Shown here: in pieces, positions 43,389 through 51,975 of the stretch
How positions within the stretch are numbered: position 1 is the first letter of the stretch
Layout of the letters: the number at the start of each line of letters is the position of its first letter
Assembly: GCA_963974915.1 (NCBI GenBank)
Contig: CAXBES010000001.1
Span: 62,001-126,000 of the forward strand
Length of the DNA: 64,000 nt
Direction of reading: 5' to 3'
DNA from: CAXBES01 sp963974915
Lineage (GTDB): Bacteria; Bacteroidota; Bacteroidia; Flavobacteriales; Flavobacteriaceae
The notes under the pieces: model-generated
Database searches by the model: none
Told to the model about the DNA's origin: nothing
What the model saw: the letters and a program-made list of their open reading frames with translations, nothing else
Translations under genes and position numbers: made by a program

Positions 43389-44041
43389 TAGTTTTCGAAA
43401 ACGTAGCTGATGATATTAGCACCCATTTGTAAGGCTTTTAATCTCACGGCTTGAGGGTCGTTATGGATCTCCTCATTTTCCCAGCCATCTCCCAAATCAC
43501 TCTCATAGGTGTAGAGTAGTAGCAGTCTACCGTTTTCGTATATACCGAAAGCCTGAGGTCTCGTATTATCGTGCTCATGAATTTTAGGAAGTCCTTCGGG
43601 AAAACTGTACGGCTCCTTAAAAATTGGATGGTCCCCGGGTATCTCGGCTAATTCTTTGTTGGGAAAAATTTTCACGATCTCCTTTCTTAGGTATTGATCC
43701 ATACCATAGTTATCGTCAATATGTAAAAAACCACCGCTTAGAAGATAATTTCGCAAATTCTCTGCCTCTTCAGAAGTAAAGTATACATTCCCATGCCCTG
43801 TCATATGCACAAAAGGATAATCGAACAGGTCAACACTTCCTGGTGTAACTGTCATTGGTTTATCGGAAATTGCGGTCTTTATCTGCTCGTTGCAAAATTG
43901 AATTAAATTTGGAAGGGAAGTAGGGTTGCTGTACCAATCACCACCACCACCATATTGGAGAACAGCAATTTCCTGAGCAGAAATGCTTGAAAATATTAGG
44001 ACTATAAAGGGGACAATTATTTTAGAACGCATAGCATTCAA
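43388..44041 (-). CDS. DUF4159 domain-containing secreted protein
   Basis: A 217-residue protein. The signal peptide ends near SSISAQ, and the rest is one DUF4159 domain. Seen: AVLQYGGGGDWYSNPTSLPNLIQFCNEQ, FVHMTGHGNVYFTSEEAENLRNYLLSGGFLHIDDNYG and LLYTYESDLGDGWENEE. The fold is class I glutamine amidotransferase-like, without an obvious catalytic Cys. Function unknown, periplasmic. First of four tightly spaced leftward genes. Confidence 0.92.
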   Translation of the reverse strand: MNAMRSKIIVPFIVLIFSSISAQEIAVLQYGGGGDWYSNPTSLPNLIQFCNEQIKTAISDKPMTVTPGSVDLFDYPFVHMTGHGNVYFTSEEAENLRNYLLSGGFLHIDDNYGMDQYLRKEIVKIFPNKELAEIPGDHPIFKEPYSFPEGLPKIHEHDNTRPQAFGIYENGRLLLLYTYESDLGDGWENEEIHNDPQAVRLKALQMGANIISYVFEN

Positions 44042-44076
44042 AAATACGAAACTAGAATCTATAAAAGCTAAACGAA

Positions 44077-44286
44077 TTACGAAATTTTGTTGAACATTCC
44101 TGTGTAAAGAACTTCATTGAACTTTGTCCAATCATCTTTTAACGTAATCTGTAAAGTTGCCTTGTGGGCAATTATAAGATCTTTAATTAGCATGTCCACC
44201 TCGGCTTTAGCCGGGTGTTCAAGAACCATGTGGTCTAAACTTTGATCACCTGGATTTTGCAATTCAAATCTTTGGGTTAATGACAT
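44077..44286 (-). CDS. Small hypothetical protein (69 residues)
   Basis: A short acidic-basic soluble protein, MSLTQRFELQNPGDQ at the start and TKFNEVLYTGMFNKIS at the end, with two likely helices (LDHMVLEHPAKAEVDML, DLIIAHKATLQI). No family recognised. It has an ATG start, a plausible helical pattern and no overlap with another gene. It is 35 bases ahead of DUF4159 on the same strand. The 273-base gap on its other side (44287-44559) shows a TTGGCAA/TTGCCAA inverted repeat and nothing else clear. Confidence 0.6.
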   Translation of the reverse strand: MSLTQRFELQNPGDQSLDHMVLEHPAKAEVDMLIKDLIIAHKATLQITLKDDWTKFNEVLYTGMFNKIS

Positions 44287-44559
44287 TTTATTTGGGATAA
44301 ATTATTTTCTTTTCTTCTAGCGTTGGCAAAGTAAGTAAAAATATTGCCAATTGTAGTATTTTTCTGAATTATTAAAGTTCCTTTCGTCAATTTGATACAA
44401 AATTAGGATAAAAAGCACGTTTTATTAACTCAAAATGTTAAATTAATGTCAGGAAATTGTTAATTATTCTAATTGACCGAAGATTAATTCTTGATGAATT
44501 TGTTTTTTTATGTAAGGAAGTGCATACTAAAAACGCCCTAACCTTTAAGAATAAGATTA

Positions 44560-45306
44560 ATGAAAACGAGCTCCATATTTCTATTTTTCATCCCATTTGT
44601 GCTACTAATGGGATCGGCGCCTCCTTTGGTTGAACTAGAGTCGGACAGTGCAGTTGTGGTTCAGCTGTTTACTTCCCAAGGGTGTAGCAGTTGCCCAAGT
44701 GCCGATGAACTTTTGGAACAAATTAAAAATGAATACGATAGTAATGTTATTGTTTTATCATATCACGTAGATTATTGGAACCGCTTAGGCTGGAAAGACC
44801 CCTTCAGTAAGAAAGAATATTCAAACTTACAGTATCGTTACAGCCAAAAATTTGACCAAGCCAATGTTTATACGCCACAAGCGATCATTAACGGTGATAC
44901 ATATTTTGTGGGCTCTAACAAATCAAAGATGTATTCTAATATTAATGACTATTTAAAAACTCCTTCGAAACATAGTATCGATATTACGAGTATTCAGAAG
45001 AAAGGGAACGAAGTTATTTTTAGCTACGATATATCGGGCAATATCAATTCAGCCTATTTAAAAGCTACTTTGGTAATTGAAAATAGAGAAACGAAGGTTG
45101 TAAAAGGGGAAAACCTCGGCAGAACATTGAAAAACAGTAATATCGTTGTAGAAGAAACTGACCTAATTTTTAATAATTCCAGTGGAACTGCTATGATTAC
45201 TATTCCCGACATTGTTGAGGAAAAAGATGAACTACGTCTCGTATTATTTACGTACGATCAGGATCTATTAATCACAGGAGCCAAACAATCAAAGATCAAT
45301 AATTAG
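44560..45306 (+). CDS. DUF1223 family thioredoxin-fold protein
   Basis: A 248-residue exported protein. A signal peptide (MKTSSIFLFFIPFVLLMGSA) is followed by a DUF1223 domain. Seen: VVQLFTSQGCSSCPSADELLEQI with a CSSC redox-like pair, LSYHVDYWNRLGWKDPFS, and YTPQAIINGDTYFVGSN. Related to thioredoxin-like secreted proteins of unknown substrate. Monocistronic; convergent with rsmE, with only three bases between stops. Confidence 0.92.
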   Translation: MKTSSIFLFFIPFVLLMGSAPPLVELESDSAVVVQLFTSQGCSSCPSADELLEQIKNEYDSNVIVLSYHVDYWNRLGWKDPFSKKEYSNLQYRYSQKFDQANVYTPQAIINGDTYFVGSNKSKMYSNINDYLKTPSKHSIDITSIQKKGNEVIFSYDISGNINSAYLKATLVIENRETKVVKGENLGRTLKNSNIVVEETDLIFNNSSGTAMITIPDIVEEKDELRLVLFTYDQDLLITGAKQSKINN

Positions 45307-45309
45307 TAA

Positions 45310-46017
45310 TTACTCGTATGCCAGAGCTACGGTATGACAGGCTACGATTGCAGCGGTTTCTGTTCTTAGTCGGCTATTTCCCAGAGTTACCGCAGTAAAG
45401 TCATTTTTAATCGCTATTGCGATCTCTTCTAATGAGAAGTCACCTTCCGGACCAATTAAAACTAAAGTGGAGGACTTATTGTTAACAACTTGTTTTAAAG
45501 TAAGCTTCTTGTCTTCTTCACAATGCGCGATACATTTGTTTTCTTCGGAATGTACTTTTGAAACGAACTCTTTAAAAGAAATTAACGGATTTAATTTAGG
45601 CAGTCTGGCTTTTAGCGATTGTTTCATCGCGCTCTGAAGGATCTTTTCGTACCGCTCTGCTTTAATAACTTTTCGTTCACTATGATCACAAATAATAGGT
45701 GTTATTTCAGAAACTCCAATTTCTGTAGCTTTCTCCAGAAACCATTCGTAGCGATCATTCAACTTTGTTGGCGATACAGCGAGATGCAATTTATATGGCA
45801 GTTCGGGTTGTTTTTCTACAGAAATGATTTCGCCAATGCATTGTTTTGGATTCGTGCTAAGTAATTTTGCTTCGAAAAAATAACCTTCACCATTGGTTAA
45901 ATTTAAAATATCTCCAACCTGCTTCCGCAAAATTTTCACAATATGTCTGCTCTCTTCTTTATCGAAATGTACTTCTTTGGAGTGTTTTGTGATATTCGGA
46001 TCGTAGAATAATTGCAT
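45310..46017 (-). CDS. rsmE: 16S rRNA (uracil(1498)-N(3))-methyltransferase
   Basis: A 235-residue SPOUT methyltransferase acting on U1498 of 16S rRNA. Seen: an N-terminal PUA-like part (SRHIVKILRKQVGDILNLTNGEG), LHLAVSPTKLNDRYEWFLEKATEIGV, ALVLIGPEGDF-type motif (TLVLIGPEGDFSLEEI) and VTLGNSRLRTETAAIVACH. The length is normal. It follows tsaD by 12 bases on the same strand. Confidence 0.95.
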   Translation of the reverse strand: MQLFYDPNITKHSKEVHFDKEESRHIVKILRKQVGDILNLTNGEGYFFEAKLLSTNPKQCIGEIISVEKQPELPYKLHLAVSPTKLNDRYEWFLEKATEIGVSEITPIICDHSERKVIKAERYEKILQSAMKQSLKARLPKLNPLISFKEFVSKVHSEENKCIAHCEEDKKLTLKQVVNNKSSTLVLIGPEGDFSLEEIAIAIKNDFTAVTLGNSRLRTETAAIVACHTVALAYE

Positions 46018-46029
46018 CTTGTCTGTTTA

Positions 46030-47052
46030 TTATAGTTTCATTCTAGCCTTAGCAACAACGTCATTGTCTTCGAATATTTTATTCTTAAACTTCAATTCAC
46101 CAACAATAGCGATCATCGCGGCATTATCTGTGCAATATTCAAAATTGGGAATGTGTGTTTTCCACCCATATTTCTGTTCGGCAGTAACCAGAGCCTTTCT
46201 TATGCTACTGTTTGCGGAAACCCCACCACCAATAGCGATCTCTTTAATTCCGGTATGTTTTACAGCATTCTTTAGCTTATCCATTAAATAATCTACAATG
46301 GTAAACTGTAAGCTCGCACATATATCTTCAAGGTTTTCAGAAATAAAATCCGGATTCTTTTTAACTTCTCTCTCCACAAAATAAAGTACGGCAGTCTTTA
46401 ATCCGCTGAAGCTAAAATCCATAGGGCTAACCTTAGGTTTCGTGAATTTAAAAGCCTTCTCGTTACCACTTTTGGCATATTTATCGATCAAAGGTCCACC
46501 GGGATAGGGTAATCCCAAAATTTTTGCACTTTTATCAAATGCTTCTCCAACAGCATCATCTATGGTTTCGCCAATCACCTCCATCTCGAAGTAATTGGTC
46601 ACTTTTACAATTTGTGTATGTCCGCCACTAATGGTTAGCGCAAGAAAAGGAAAATCTGGTGTTGTCTGTCCCTCGGCTTTAATAAAATGAGCTAAAATAT
46701 GCGCTTGCATATGGTTTACTGAGATTAAAGGAATCCCTAGTCCAAAGGCTAAAGACTTTGAAAATGAGGTACCTACAAGTAATGACCCCATAAGTCCGGG
46801 ACCCCTTGTAAAAGCTATGGCACTTAACTGTTTTTTATCGATATTTGCTTTGCGAAGCGCTTGATCAACAACAGGGACAATATTTTGTTGATGTGCACGA
46901 GAAGCCAACTCGGGGACTACGCCACCGTATTCTTCGTGGATCTTTTGTGTAGCGACAACATTAGACAAGATAACACCGTTGTTAATTACAGCCGCAGCAG
47001 TATCATCGCAGGAAGACTCAATACCTAGAATATAGCAGTTTTTTTCTTTCAA
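46030..47052 (-). CDS. tsaD: tRNA (adenosine(37)-N6)-threonylcarbamoyltransferase subunit TsaD
   Basis: Transfers the threonylcarbamoyl group to A37 of ANN-decoding tRNAs. The 340 residues carry ILGIESSCDDTAAAV, the metal-site HMQAHILAHF, SGGHTQIV, DDAVGEAFDK and IGGGVSANSSIR. The start codon is TTG at 47052-47050; no ATG lies in frame before the ESSCDD motif, and the N-terminal length (MKEKNCYILGIESS) is right for the family. Cotranscribed with rsmE. Divergent from tamB. Confidence 0.95.
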   Translation of the reverse strand: MKEKNCYILGIESSCDDTAAAVINNGVILSNVVATQKIHEEYGGVVPELASRAHQQNIVPVVDQALRKANIDKKQLSAIAFTRGPGLMGSLLVGTSFSKSLAFGLGIPLISVNHMQAHILAHFIKAEGQTTPDFPFLALTISGGHTQIVKVTNYFEMEVIGETIDDAVGEAFDKSAKILGLPYPGGPLIDKYAKSGNEKAFKFTKPKVSPMDFSFSGLKTAVLYFVEREVKKNPDFISENLEDICASLQFTIVDYLMDKLKNAVKHTGIKEIAIGGGVSANSSIRKALVTAEQKYGWKTHIPNFEYCTDNAAMIAIVGELKFKNKIFEDNDVVAKARMKL

Positions 47053-47146
47053 AGTTAAAAGGGCATATTTATTGGTTGTAAAATTAAAACTTTAAAAGCG
47101 TATCAAAAAACTTAGAAAAATAATACTTCGCACTTTTGCAATCATT

Positions 47147-50100
47147 GTGTTGTTGCTCGTGCTATTAGTGATTATTTTTTCTATTCCCTCAGTTCAAACA
47201 AAGGTTGCCAATAAAGTCACTACCTATCTTAACGATTCTTACGGAACCGATATTAATATTGAGCGTCTCGGACTTAATTGGAAGGGAGAAGTGGATATAC
47301 GGGAAGTGTATATTGCAGACCATCATAAAGACACATTGATCTACGCTACGCAATTACAAACTGATATTATAAGTTTTAGCAGTTTGTTCAATGATAATTT
47401 TCGCTTCGGAAATATTAATCTCTCCAATGCAAAATTGTATGTTAAAACCTATAAGGATGAAACAAATGACAACCTGAGTATCTTTGCCGAAAAGTTCGAT
47501 ACGGGAGCACCAACAAGCAGTGTGGTTTTCAAACTATCCGGAAATACAGTAACACTAGAGAATAGTCATATTAGAATCATCGATGAGAACCTTGAGTCTC
47601 CGGTGATCTTTAATTTTACTAATGTCAATGCCGAAGCCGATGACTTTCAGGTTACAGGACCTGAAGTGGAAGCAGATATTCAGGAACTCTCTTTAATTTC
47701 TGATAGAGGTTTTGTGATAACAGATTTGGAAGCAGATTTTAAGTATGCCCTGGATGGAATATACCTAAAAGACCTTCACCTCAATACCTCGCAATCTGAA
47801 ATAATTGGAGACATTTCACTCCTTATTGGCGAGCAACGGTTTTCCGATTTTAACAACAGTGTCGAGATCATTGCAGATCTAAAAGACAGTAATATTGCGA
47901 CTAACGATCTCAATATTTTTTACAACGAATTTGGCGCTGAGCAACAAATTTTAGTTTCCGGAAATTTAGAGGGAACGTTAAACGATTTTACCTTCGAGAA
48001 TATCGATCTTAGATCTGGGGCAACTCGGTTAAACGGGGATTTTTCTTTTAAAAATCTTCTAAAAGGAAACGATACTTATCAGATATACTTGAATAACCAC
48101 AATATATCCAGTAGTTATTACGAGTTGAGGCGGTTTATGCCACGCGTATTAGGGGATATTCTTCCCGAAGAATTAAAAAACTTAGGCTCCTTCACCTTTG
48201 TTGGGGATACCTTTGTAACCAATCAGGATCTCACGACTAATAGTAAAATTAGAACTACAATTGGAAATGCAGACACAGAATTCGCAATGGGGAACATAAG
48301 CGATTTCGACAATGCTTTTTACAAGGGTAATATCGTATTAAATAAATTCGATCTTGGAAAAATCGCCGGCACCACATCGCTTGGAAACATTACTGCCGAT
48401 CTTGATTTCGACGGAAGAGGGTTTACTCAAAATACCGTTAACACTGCCTTAGAAGGAACCATTTCGTCCTTCAATTTTGAAGGATATAACTACAAAAACA
48501 TTAAAGTTTCGGGGAACTTAAAAAATCCATTGTTTAACGGAGATCTGGTTATCGACGATCCAAACTTAAAGCTCGATTTTAAAGGTCTGATCGATGTGTC
48601 AGAAGATTTTAATCAATACGATTTTGAAGCTAATGTAGAATTCGCCGAATTAAACAAGCTAAACTTAATAAAACGAGATAGTGTTTCGGTATTCGCCGGT
48701 AAGATAATCATGGATATGGATGGTACGAGTATTAATGATGCACAAGGTACGATCACATTTAAGGAAACTTTTTATCAGAGTGAGGATGACGATTTTTATT
48801 TCGATGATTTTAAGGTGATTTCATCTTTTAATCAGGATATAAGAACCATCGAAATTAATTCGCCGGATATAATTAACGGCAAAATTAGTGGTAAATTTCT
48901 GGTAGAAGATATTCCGGATCTCTTTAGAAATGGAGTAGGGAGTATTTATGCAAATTTTATACCTAATGAAGTAATCAAAGATCAATTTATAGACTACGAA
49001 TTTATTGTCTATAACAAGATCGTTGAAGTTTTTGTGCCCGAGTTGCAATTAGGAGAAAATACAAAAGTAAAAGGCTCGGTAACATCAGATCAGTCAAAAT
49101 TTAAATTAGATTTCCGATCTCCCGAAATTCTTTTATTTAAAAATTACCTCGGAAAAGTAAATGTCCAGGTAGATAATGATAATCCGCTGTACAATACTTA
49201 TATCTCAGTAGATTCGGTTTACACGGGTGTTTACAATGTAACCGATGTGAGCGTGATCAATAAAACATTAAACGATACACTTTATATACGTTCCGAGTTT
49301 AAAGGAGGAACTAAAAAAGAGGATATATTCAATCTATCTCTTTTTCACACGATCAATAAGCAAGGAAAATCTGTAGTGGGAGTTAAAAAATCTGATATCA
49401 CATATAAAGACAATGTGTGGTACATCAATGAAAAGAACAACAATTTGAATAAAGTGGTTTTTGATGACAATTTTAAGACCGTCCGTATAGACTCTCTGGT
49501 TTTAAATCATAATAATGAAATGATCCAGTTTGCTGGTGAACTTCGAGATTCAACTTACAAAGATCTAAAGGTTCGGTTTAAAGATGTAAATATTGGTAAC
49601 ATTACGCCGGACATCGATAGCTTACGACTTTCAGGAAACGTAAATGGAAAATTGGATTTTCTTCAGAAGAACGGGGGGTATTATCCAAACTCTACCGTGA
49701 CCGTAGATGATGTGATCATCAATGATATACCCTTTGGTGATCTCGACCTGAAGATTGCCGGAAATGAAGACCTCACCAAATATACCATTAACACCAGTCT
49801 TACCAACGAATCTGTTAAATCAATTAGTGCCATTGGAGATATAGATGTGTCCGGGAAGAATCCACAAATTAGAATGGATGTGGTTCTCGATGAATTCAAT
49901 ATGCAAGCCTTTAGCCCGTTTGGTGCCGATGTAATAACAGATATTCGGGGGGCGATCTCAGGATCTGCCAGAGTTTCGGGCAATTACAAATCACCCGATA
50001 TTTTAGGGCGCTTCCGTTTGGAAAACAGTGGTTTGAAAATTCCTTTTCTAAACACCGACTTCGATTTAGCCGAAAACACCATTGTAGATGTAACGAAGAA

Positions 50101-51544
50101 TCAATTGACAATCAGTGAAACATCTATTAGAGATACGAAATATAATACCGAAGGAACATTTTCAGGAATGGCAACACATAACAACTTTGGAGACTGGGCA
50201 TTAGACCTAAGTATTGGTGCTCCCGAAAGGCTACTGGTTCTAGATACTCCGGCAGAGGAAGATGCTTTGTACTACGGAACAACCTTTATAAGCGGAAGTG
50301 CAGACATTAGCGGCCCGGTAGACGAGTTGGTGATAGAGGTAGAAGCCACTACCGAAGAAGGGACTACCTTTAAGATCCCATTGAGTGATACCGAATCGAT
50401 TGGTGATGATTCTTTTATCAAATTTCTGTCACCCGAAGAAAAGAAAGCACGTATTAGCGGTGAAAAGGTAATTACCGAGAAATTGAAAGGACTTACCTTA
50501 GATTTCAACTTAGATATTAACGATAATGCCGAAGTTGAAGTAGTTGTAGATAAAACCAATAACTCGACTCTTAAAGGGAAGGGAGAAGGAATACTACTTA
50601 TTAGAATAAACACCTTAGGTACTTTTAAAATGTGGGGAGAGTTTACTGTTATTGAAGGAAGTTACGATTTTCGATATGGAGGTATTATTCAGAAGACCAT
50701 TGAAGTGGTTCCCGGTGGTAACATCAACTGGGACGGTGTACCGGAGAGAGCAAGACTTAATTTAAGCGCTAGATACGGACTTGACGCTAACCCTTCAGTT
50801 TTACTTGATAACCCTTCAGTAAATAGAAAAATACCAGTAGAGGTTCTTGTAGACCTTACCGGAGAAATTATACAACCAAACCTTAACTTCAGAATTGAAT
50901 TCCCAAGAGCGAGTTCTACAGTGAGAAGTGAGCTGGAATACAAATTGCAGAACGAAGAAGAACGTCAGAAGCAGGCGTTGTTCTTATTAGCATCCGGCCA
51001 GTTTGTAAATGACGAATATCAGGGTACCAATGCCTTTGCGGGAACACTGGTGGAAAGAGTATCCGGATTGGTTAACGAATTATTCGCAGATCAGGATGGA
51101 AAATTTGCAGTAGGATTAGATTGGACCCAGGGCAGTAGATTGCCCAATCAGGAAACTGCAGATACTTTTGGAGTAACCCTCACAACACAGATCAATGAAA
51201 GAATATTGATAAATGGAAAAGTAGGTGTTCCCGTAGGAGGTGTTAATGATACAGCGATCGCAGGAGACATTGAGGTACAATGGCTGGTAAATGCCGATGG
51301 AAGTTTGCGTATGAATTTCTTTAATCGTCAGGCAGAAATCCAATTTATAGGTGAAGACCAGATTTTTGAGCAAGGCGCGGGAATTTCATATTCGGTAGAT
51401 TTTGACACCTTTAGAGAATTGGTTAGAAAGCTGTTCAACAAAAAACTAACGCTGGAATCGGAAGACGAGCAACCTATTATTCCAGACGACAATACGTTTC
51501 CGGTAAATTTTGATGCAAAAGGCACCGAACAGGAGGAAGAGTAG
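47147..51544 (+). CDS. tamB: Translocation and assembly module protein TamB
   Basis: A giant periplasmic AsmA/TamB-family protein (1465 residues from the GTG at 47147) anchored by one N-terminal helix (LLLVLLVIIFSIP). It forms a long beta-groove between inner and outer membranes, proposed to carry phospholipid or help outer-membrane protein insertion. Seen: VQTKVANKVTTYLNDSYGT at the start, repeated strand units throughout, and the C-terminal DUF490 domain with YDFRYGGIIQKTIEVVPGGNINWDG and RIEFPRASSTVRSELEYKL. In-frame codons upstream (from 47096) encode KRIKKLRKIILRTFAII, the expected basic flank. They contain no ATG, GTG or TTG, so the real start is uncertain. Confidence 0.93.
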   Translation: MLLLVLLVIIFSIPSVQTKVANKVTTYLNDSYGTDINIERLGLNWKGEVDIREVYIADHHKDTLIYATQLQTDIISFSSLFNDNFRFGNINLSNAKLYVKTYKDETNDNLSIFAEKFDTGAPTSSVVFKLSGNTVTLENSHIRIIDENLESPVIFNFTNVNAEADDFQVTGPEVEADIQELSLISDRGFVITDLEADFKYALDGIYLKDLHLNTSQSEIIGDISLLIGEQRFSDFNNSVEIIADLKDSNIATNDLNIFYNEFGAEQQILVSGNLEGTLNDFTFENIDLRSGATRLNGDFSFKNLLKGNDTYQIYLNNHNISSSYYELRRFMPRVLGDILPEELKNLGSFTFVGDTFVTNQDLTTNSKIRTTIGNADTEFAMGNISDFDNAFYKGNIVLNKFDLGKIAGTTSLGNITADLDFDGRGFTQNTVNTALEGTISSFNFEGYNYKNIKVSGNLKNPLFNGDLVIDDPNLKLDFKGLIDVSEDFNQYDFEANVEFAELNKLNLIKRDSVSVFAGKIIMDMDGTSINDAQGTITFKETFYQSEDDDFYFDDFKVISSFNQDIRTIEINSPDIINGKISGKFLVEDIPDLFRNGVGSIYANFIPNEVIKDQFIDYEFIVYNKIVEVFVPELQLGENTKVKGSVTSDQSKFKLDFRSPEILLFKNYLGKVNVQVDNDNPLYNTYISVDSVYTGVYNVTDVSVINKTLNDTLYIRSEFKGGTKKEDIFNLSLFHTINKQGKSVVGVKKSDITYKDNVWYINEKNNNLNKVVFDDNFKTVRIDSLVLNHNNEMIQFAGELRDSTYKDLKVRFKDVNIGNITPDIDSLRLSGNVNGKLDFLQKNGGYYPNSTVTVDDVIINDIPFGDLDLKIAGNEDLTKYTINTSLTNESVKSISAIGDIDVSGKNPQIRMDVVLDEFNMQAFSPFGADVITDIRGAISGSARVSGNYKSPDILGRFRLENSGLKIPFLNTDFDLAENTIVDVTKNQLTISETSIRDTKYNTEGTFSGMATHNNFGDWALDLSIGAPERLLVLDTPAEEDALYYGTTFISGSADISGPVDELVIEVEATTEEGTTFKIPLSDTESIGDDSFIKFLSPEEKKARISGEKVITEKLKGLTLDFNLDINDNAEVEVVVDKTNNSTLKGKGEGILLIRINTLGTFKMWGEFTVIEGSYDFRYGGIIQKTIEVVPGGNINWDGVPERARLNLSARYGLDANPSVLLDNPSVNRKIPVEVLVDLTGEIIQPNLNFRIEFPRASSTVRSELEYKLQNEEERQKQALFLLASGQFVNDEYQGTNAFAGTLVERVSGLVNELFADQDGKFAVGLDWTQGSRLPNQETADTFGVTLTTQINERILINGKVGVPVGGVNDTAIAGDIEVQWLVNADGSLRMNFFNRQAEIQFIGEDQIFEQGAGISYSVDFDTFRELVRKLFNKKLTLESEDEQPIIPDDNTFPVNFDAKGTEQEEE

Positions 51545-51560
51545 TAGATATTCTACTTCT

Positions 51561-51941
51561 TTATAAGGATGCGATCATTGATATTTCCACATTTACATAT
51601 TTCGGCAAATTCGCGACTTCAACAGTTTCACGAGCGGGTGCAGTAGCTTCATTGAAATAGGTGGCATACACCTCGTTTATTTCGGTGAAATTCTTCATAT
51701 CGCTAATAAATATAGAAGTTTTAAGCACATTTTCGAAGCTCATACCCGCTTCGGCTAAAACCGCCTTCATATTTTCCATGACGAGTTTCGTTTCAGACTT
51801 AATATCGGTTAAAACCAATTCGTCTGTCTTAGGATCCAGAGCAATTTGCCCTGAAGTATAAAGCATGTTTCCTTTTAAAACTGCCTGATTGTACGGACCA
51901 ATAGGTGCCGGTGCATTGGAGGTATTGATTATTTTTTTCAT
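51561..51941 (-). CDS. RidA family reactive intermediate/imine deaminase
   Basis: A 126-residue enzyme that hydrolyses reactive enamine/imine intermediates (for example 2-aminoacrylate). Seen: SNAPAPIGPYNQAV, LYTSGQIALDP, the region around ENVLKTSIFISDM, and PARETVEVANLPK with the conserved catalytic Arg. It is a homotrimer by family knowledge. It is convergent with tamB and 34 bases downstream of lptD on the same strand. Confidence 0.94.
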   Translation of the reverse strand: MKKIINTSNAPAPIGPYNQAVLKGNMLYTSGQIALDPKTDELVLTDIKSETKLVMENMKAVLAEAGMSFENVLKTSIFISDMKNFTEINEVYATYFNEATAPARETVEVANLPKYVNVEISMIASL

Positions 51942-51975
51942 TATTTCTGAATTGTTATTTAGGTAGTCAAATTAA

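Noticed and set aside
44323..44350. Inverted repeat TTGGCAA/TTGCCAA upstream of the 69-residue gene
   Set aside because: Only seven base pairs with a 14-base spacer; no regulator is nearby and chance is likely.
46019..46291. 90-residue plus-strand frame in the tsaD region
   Set aside because: Antisense to a certain gene; no promoter or conserved features.
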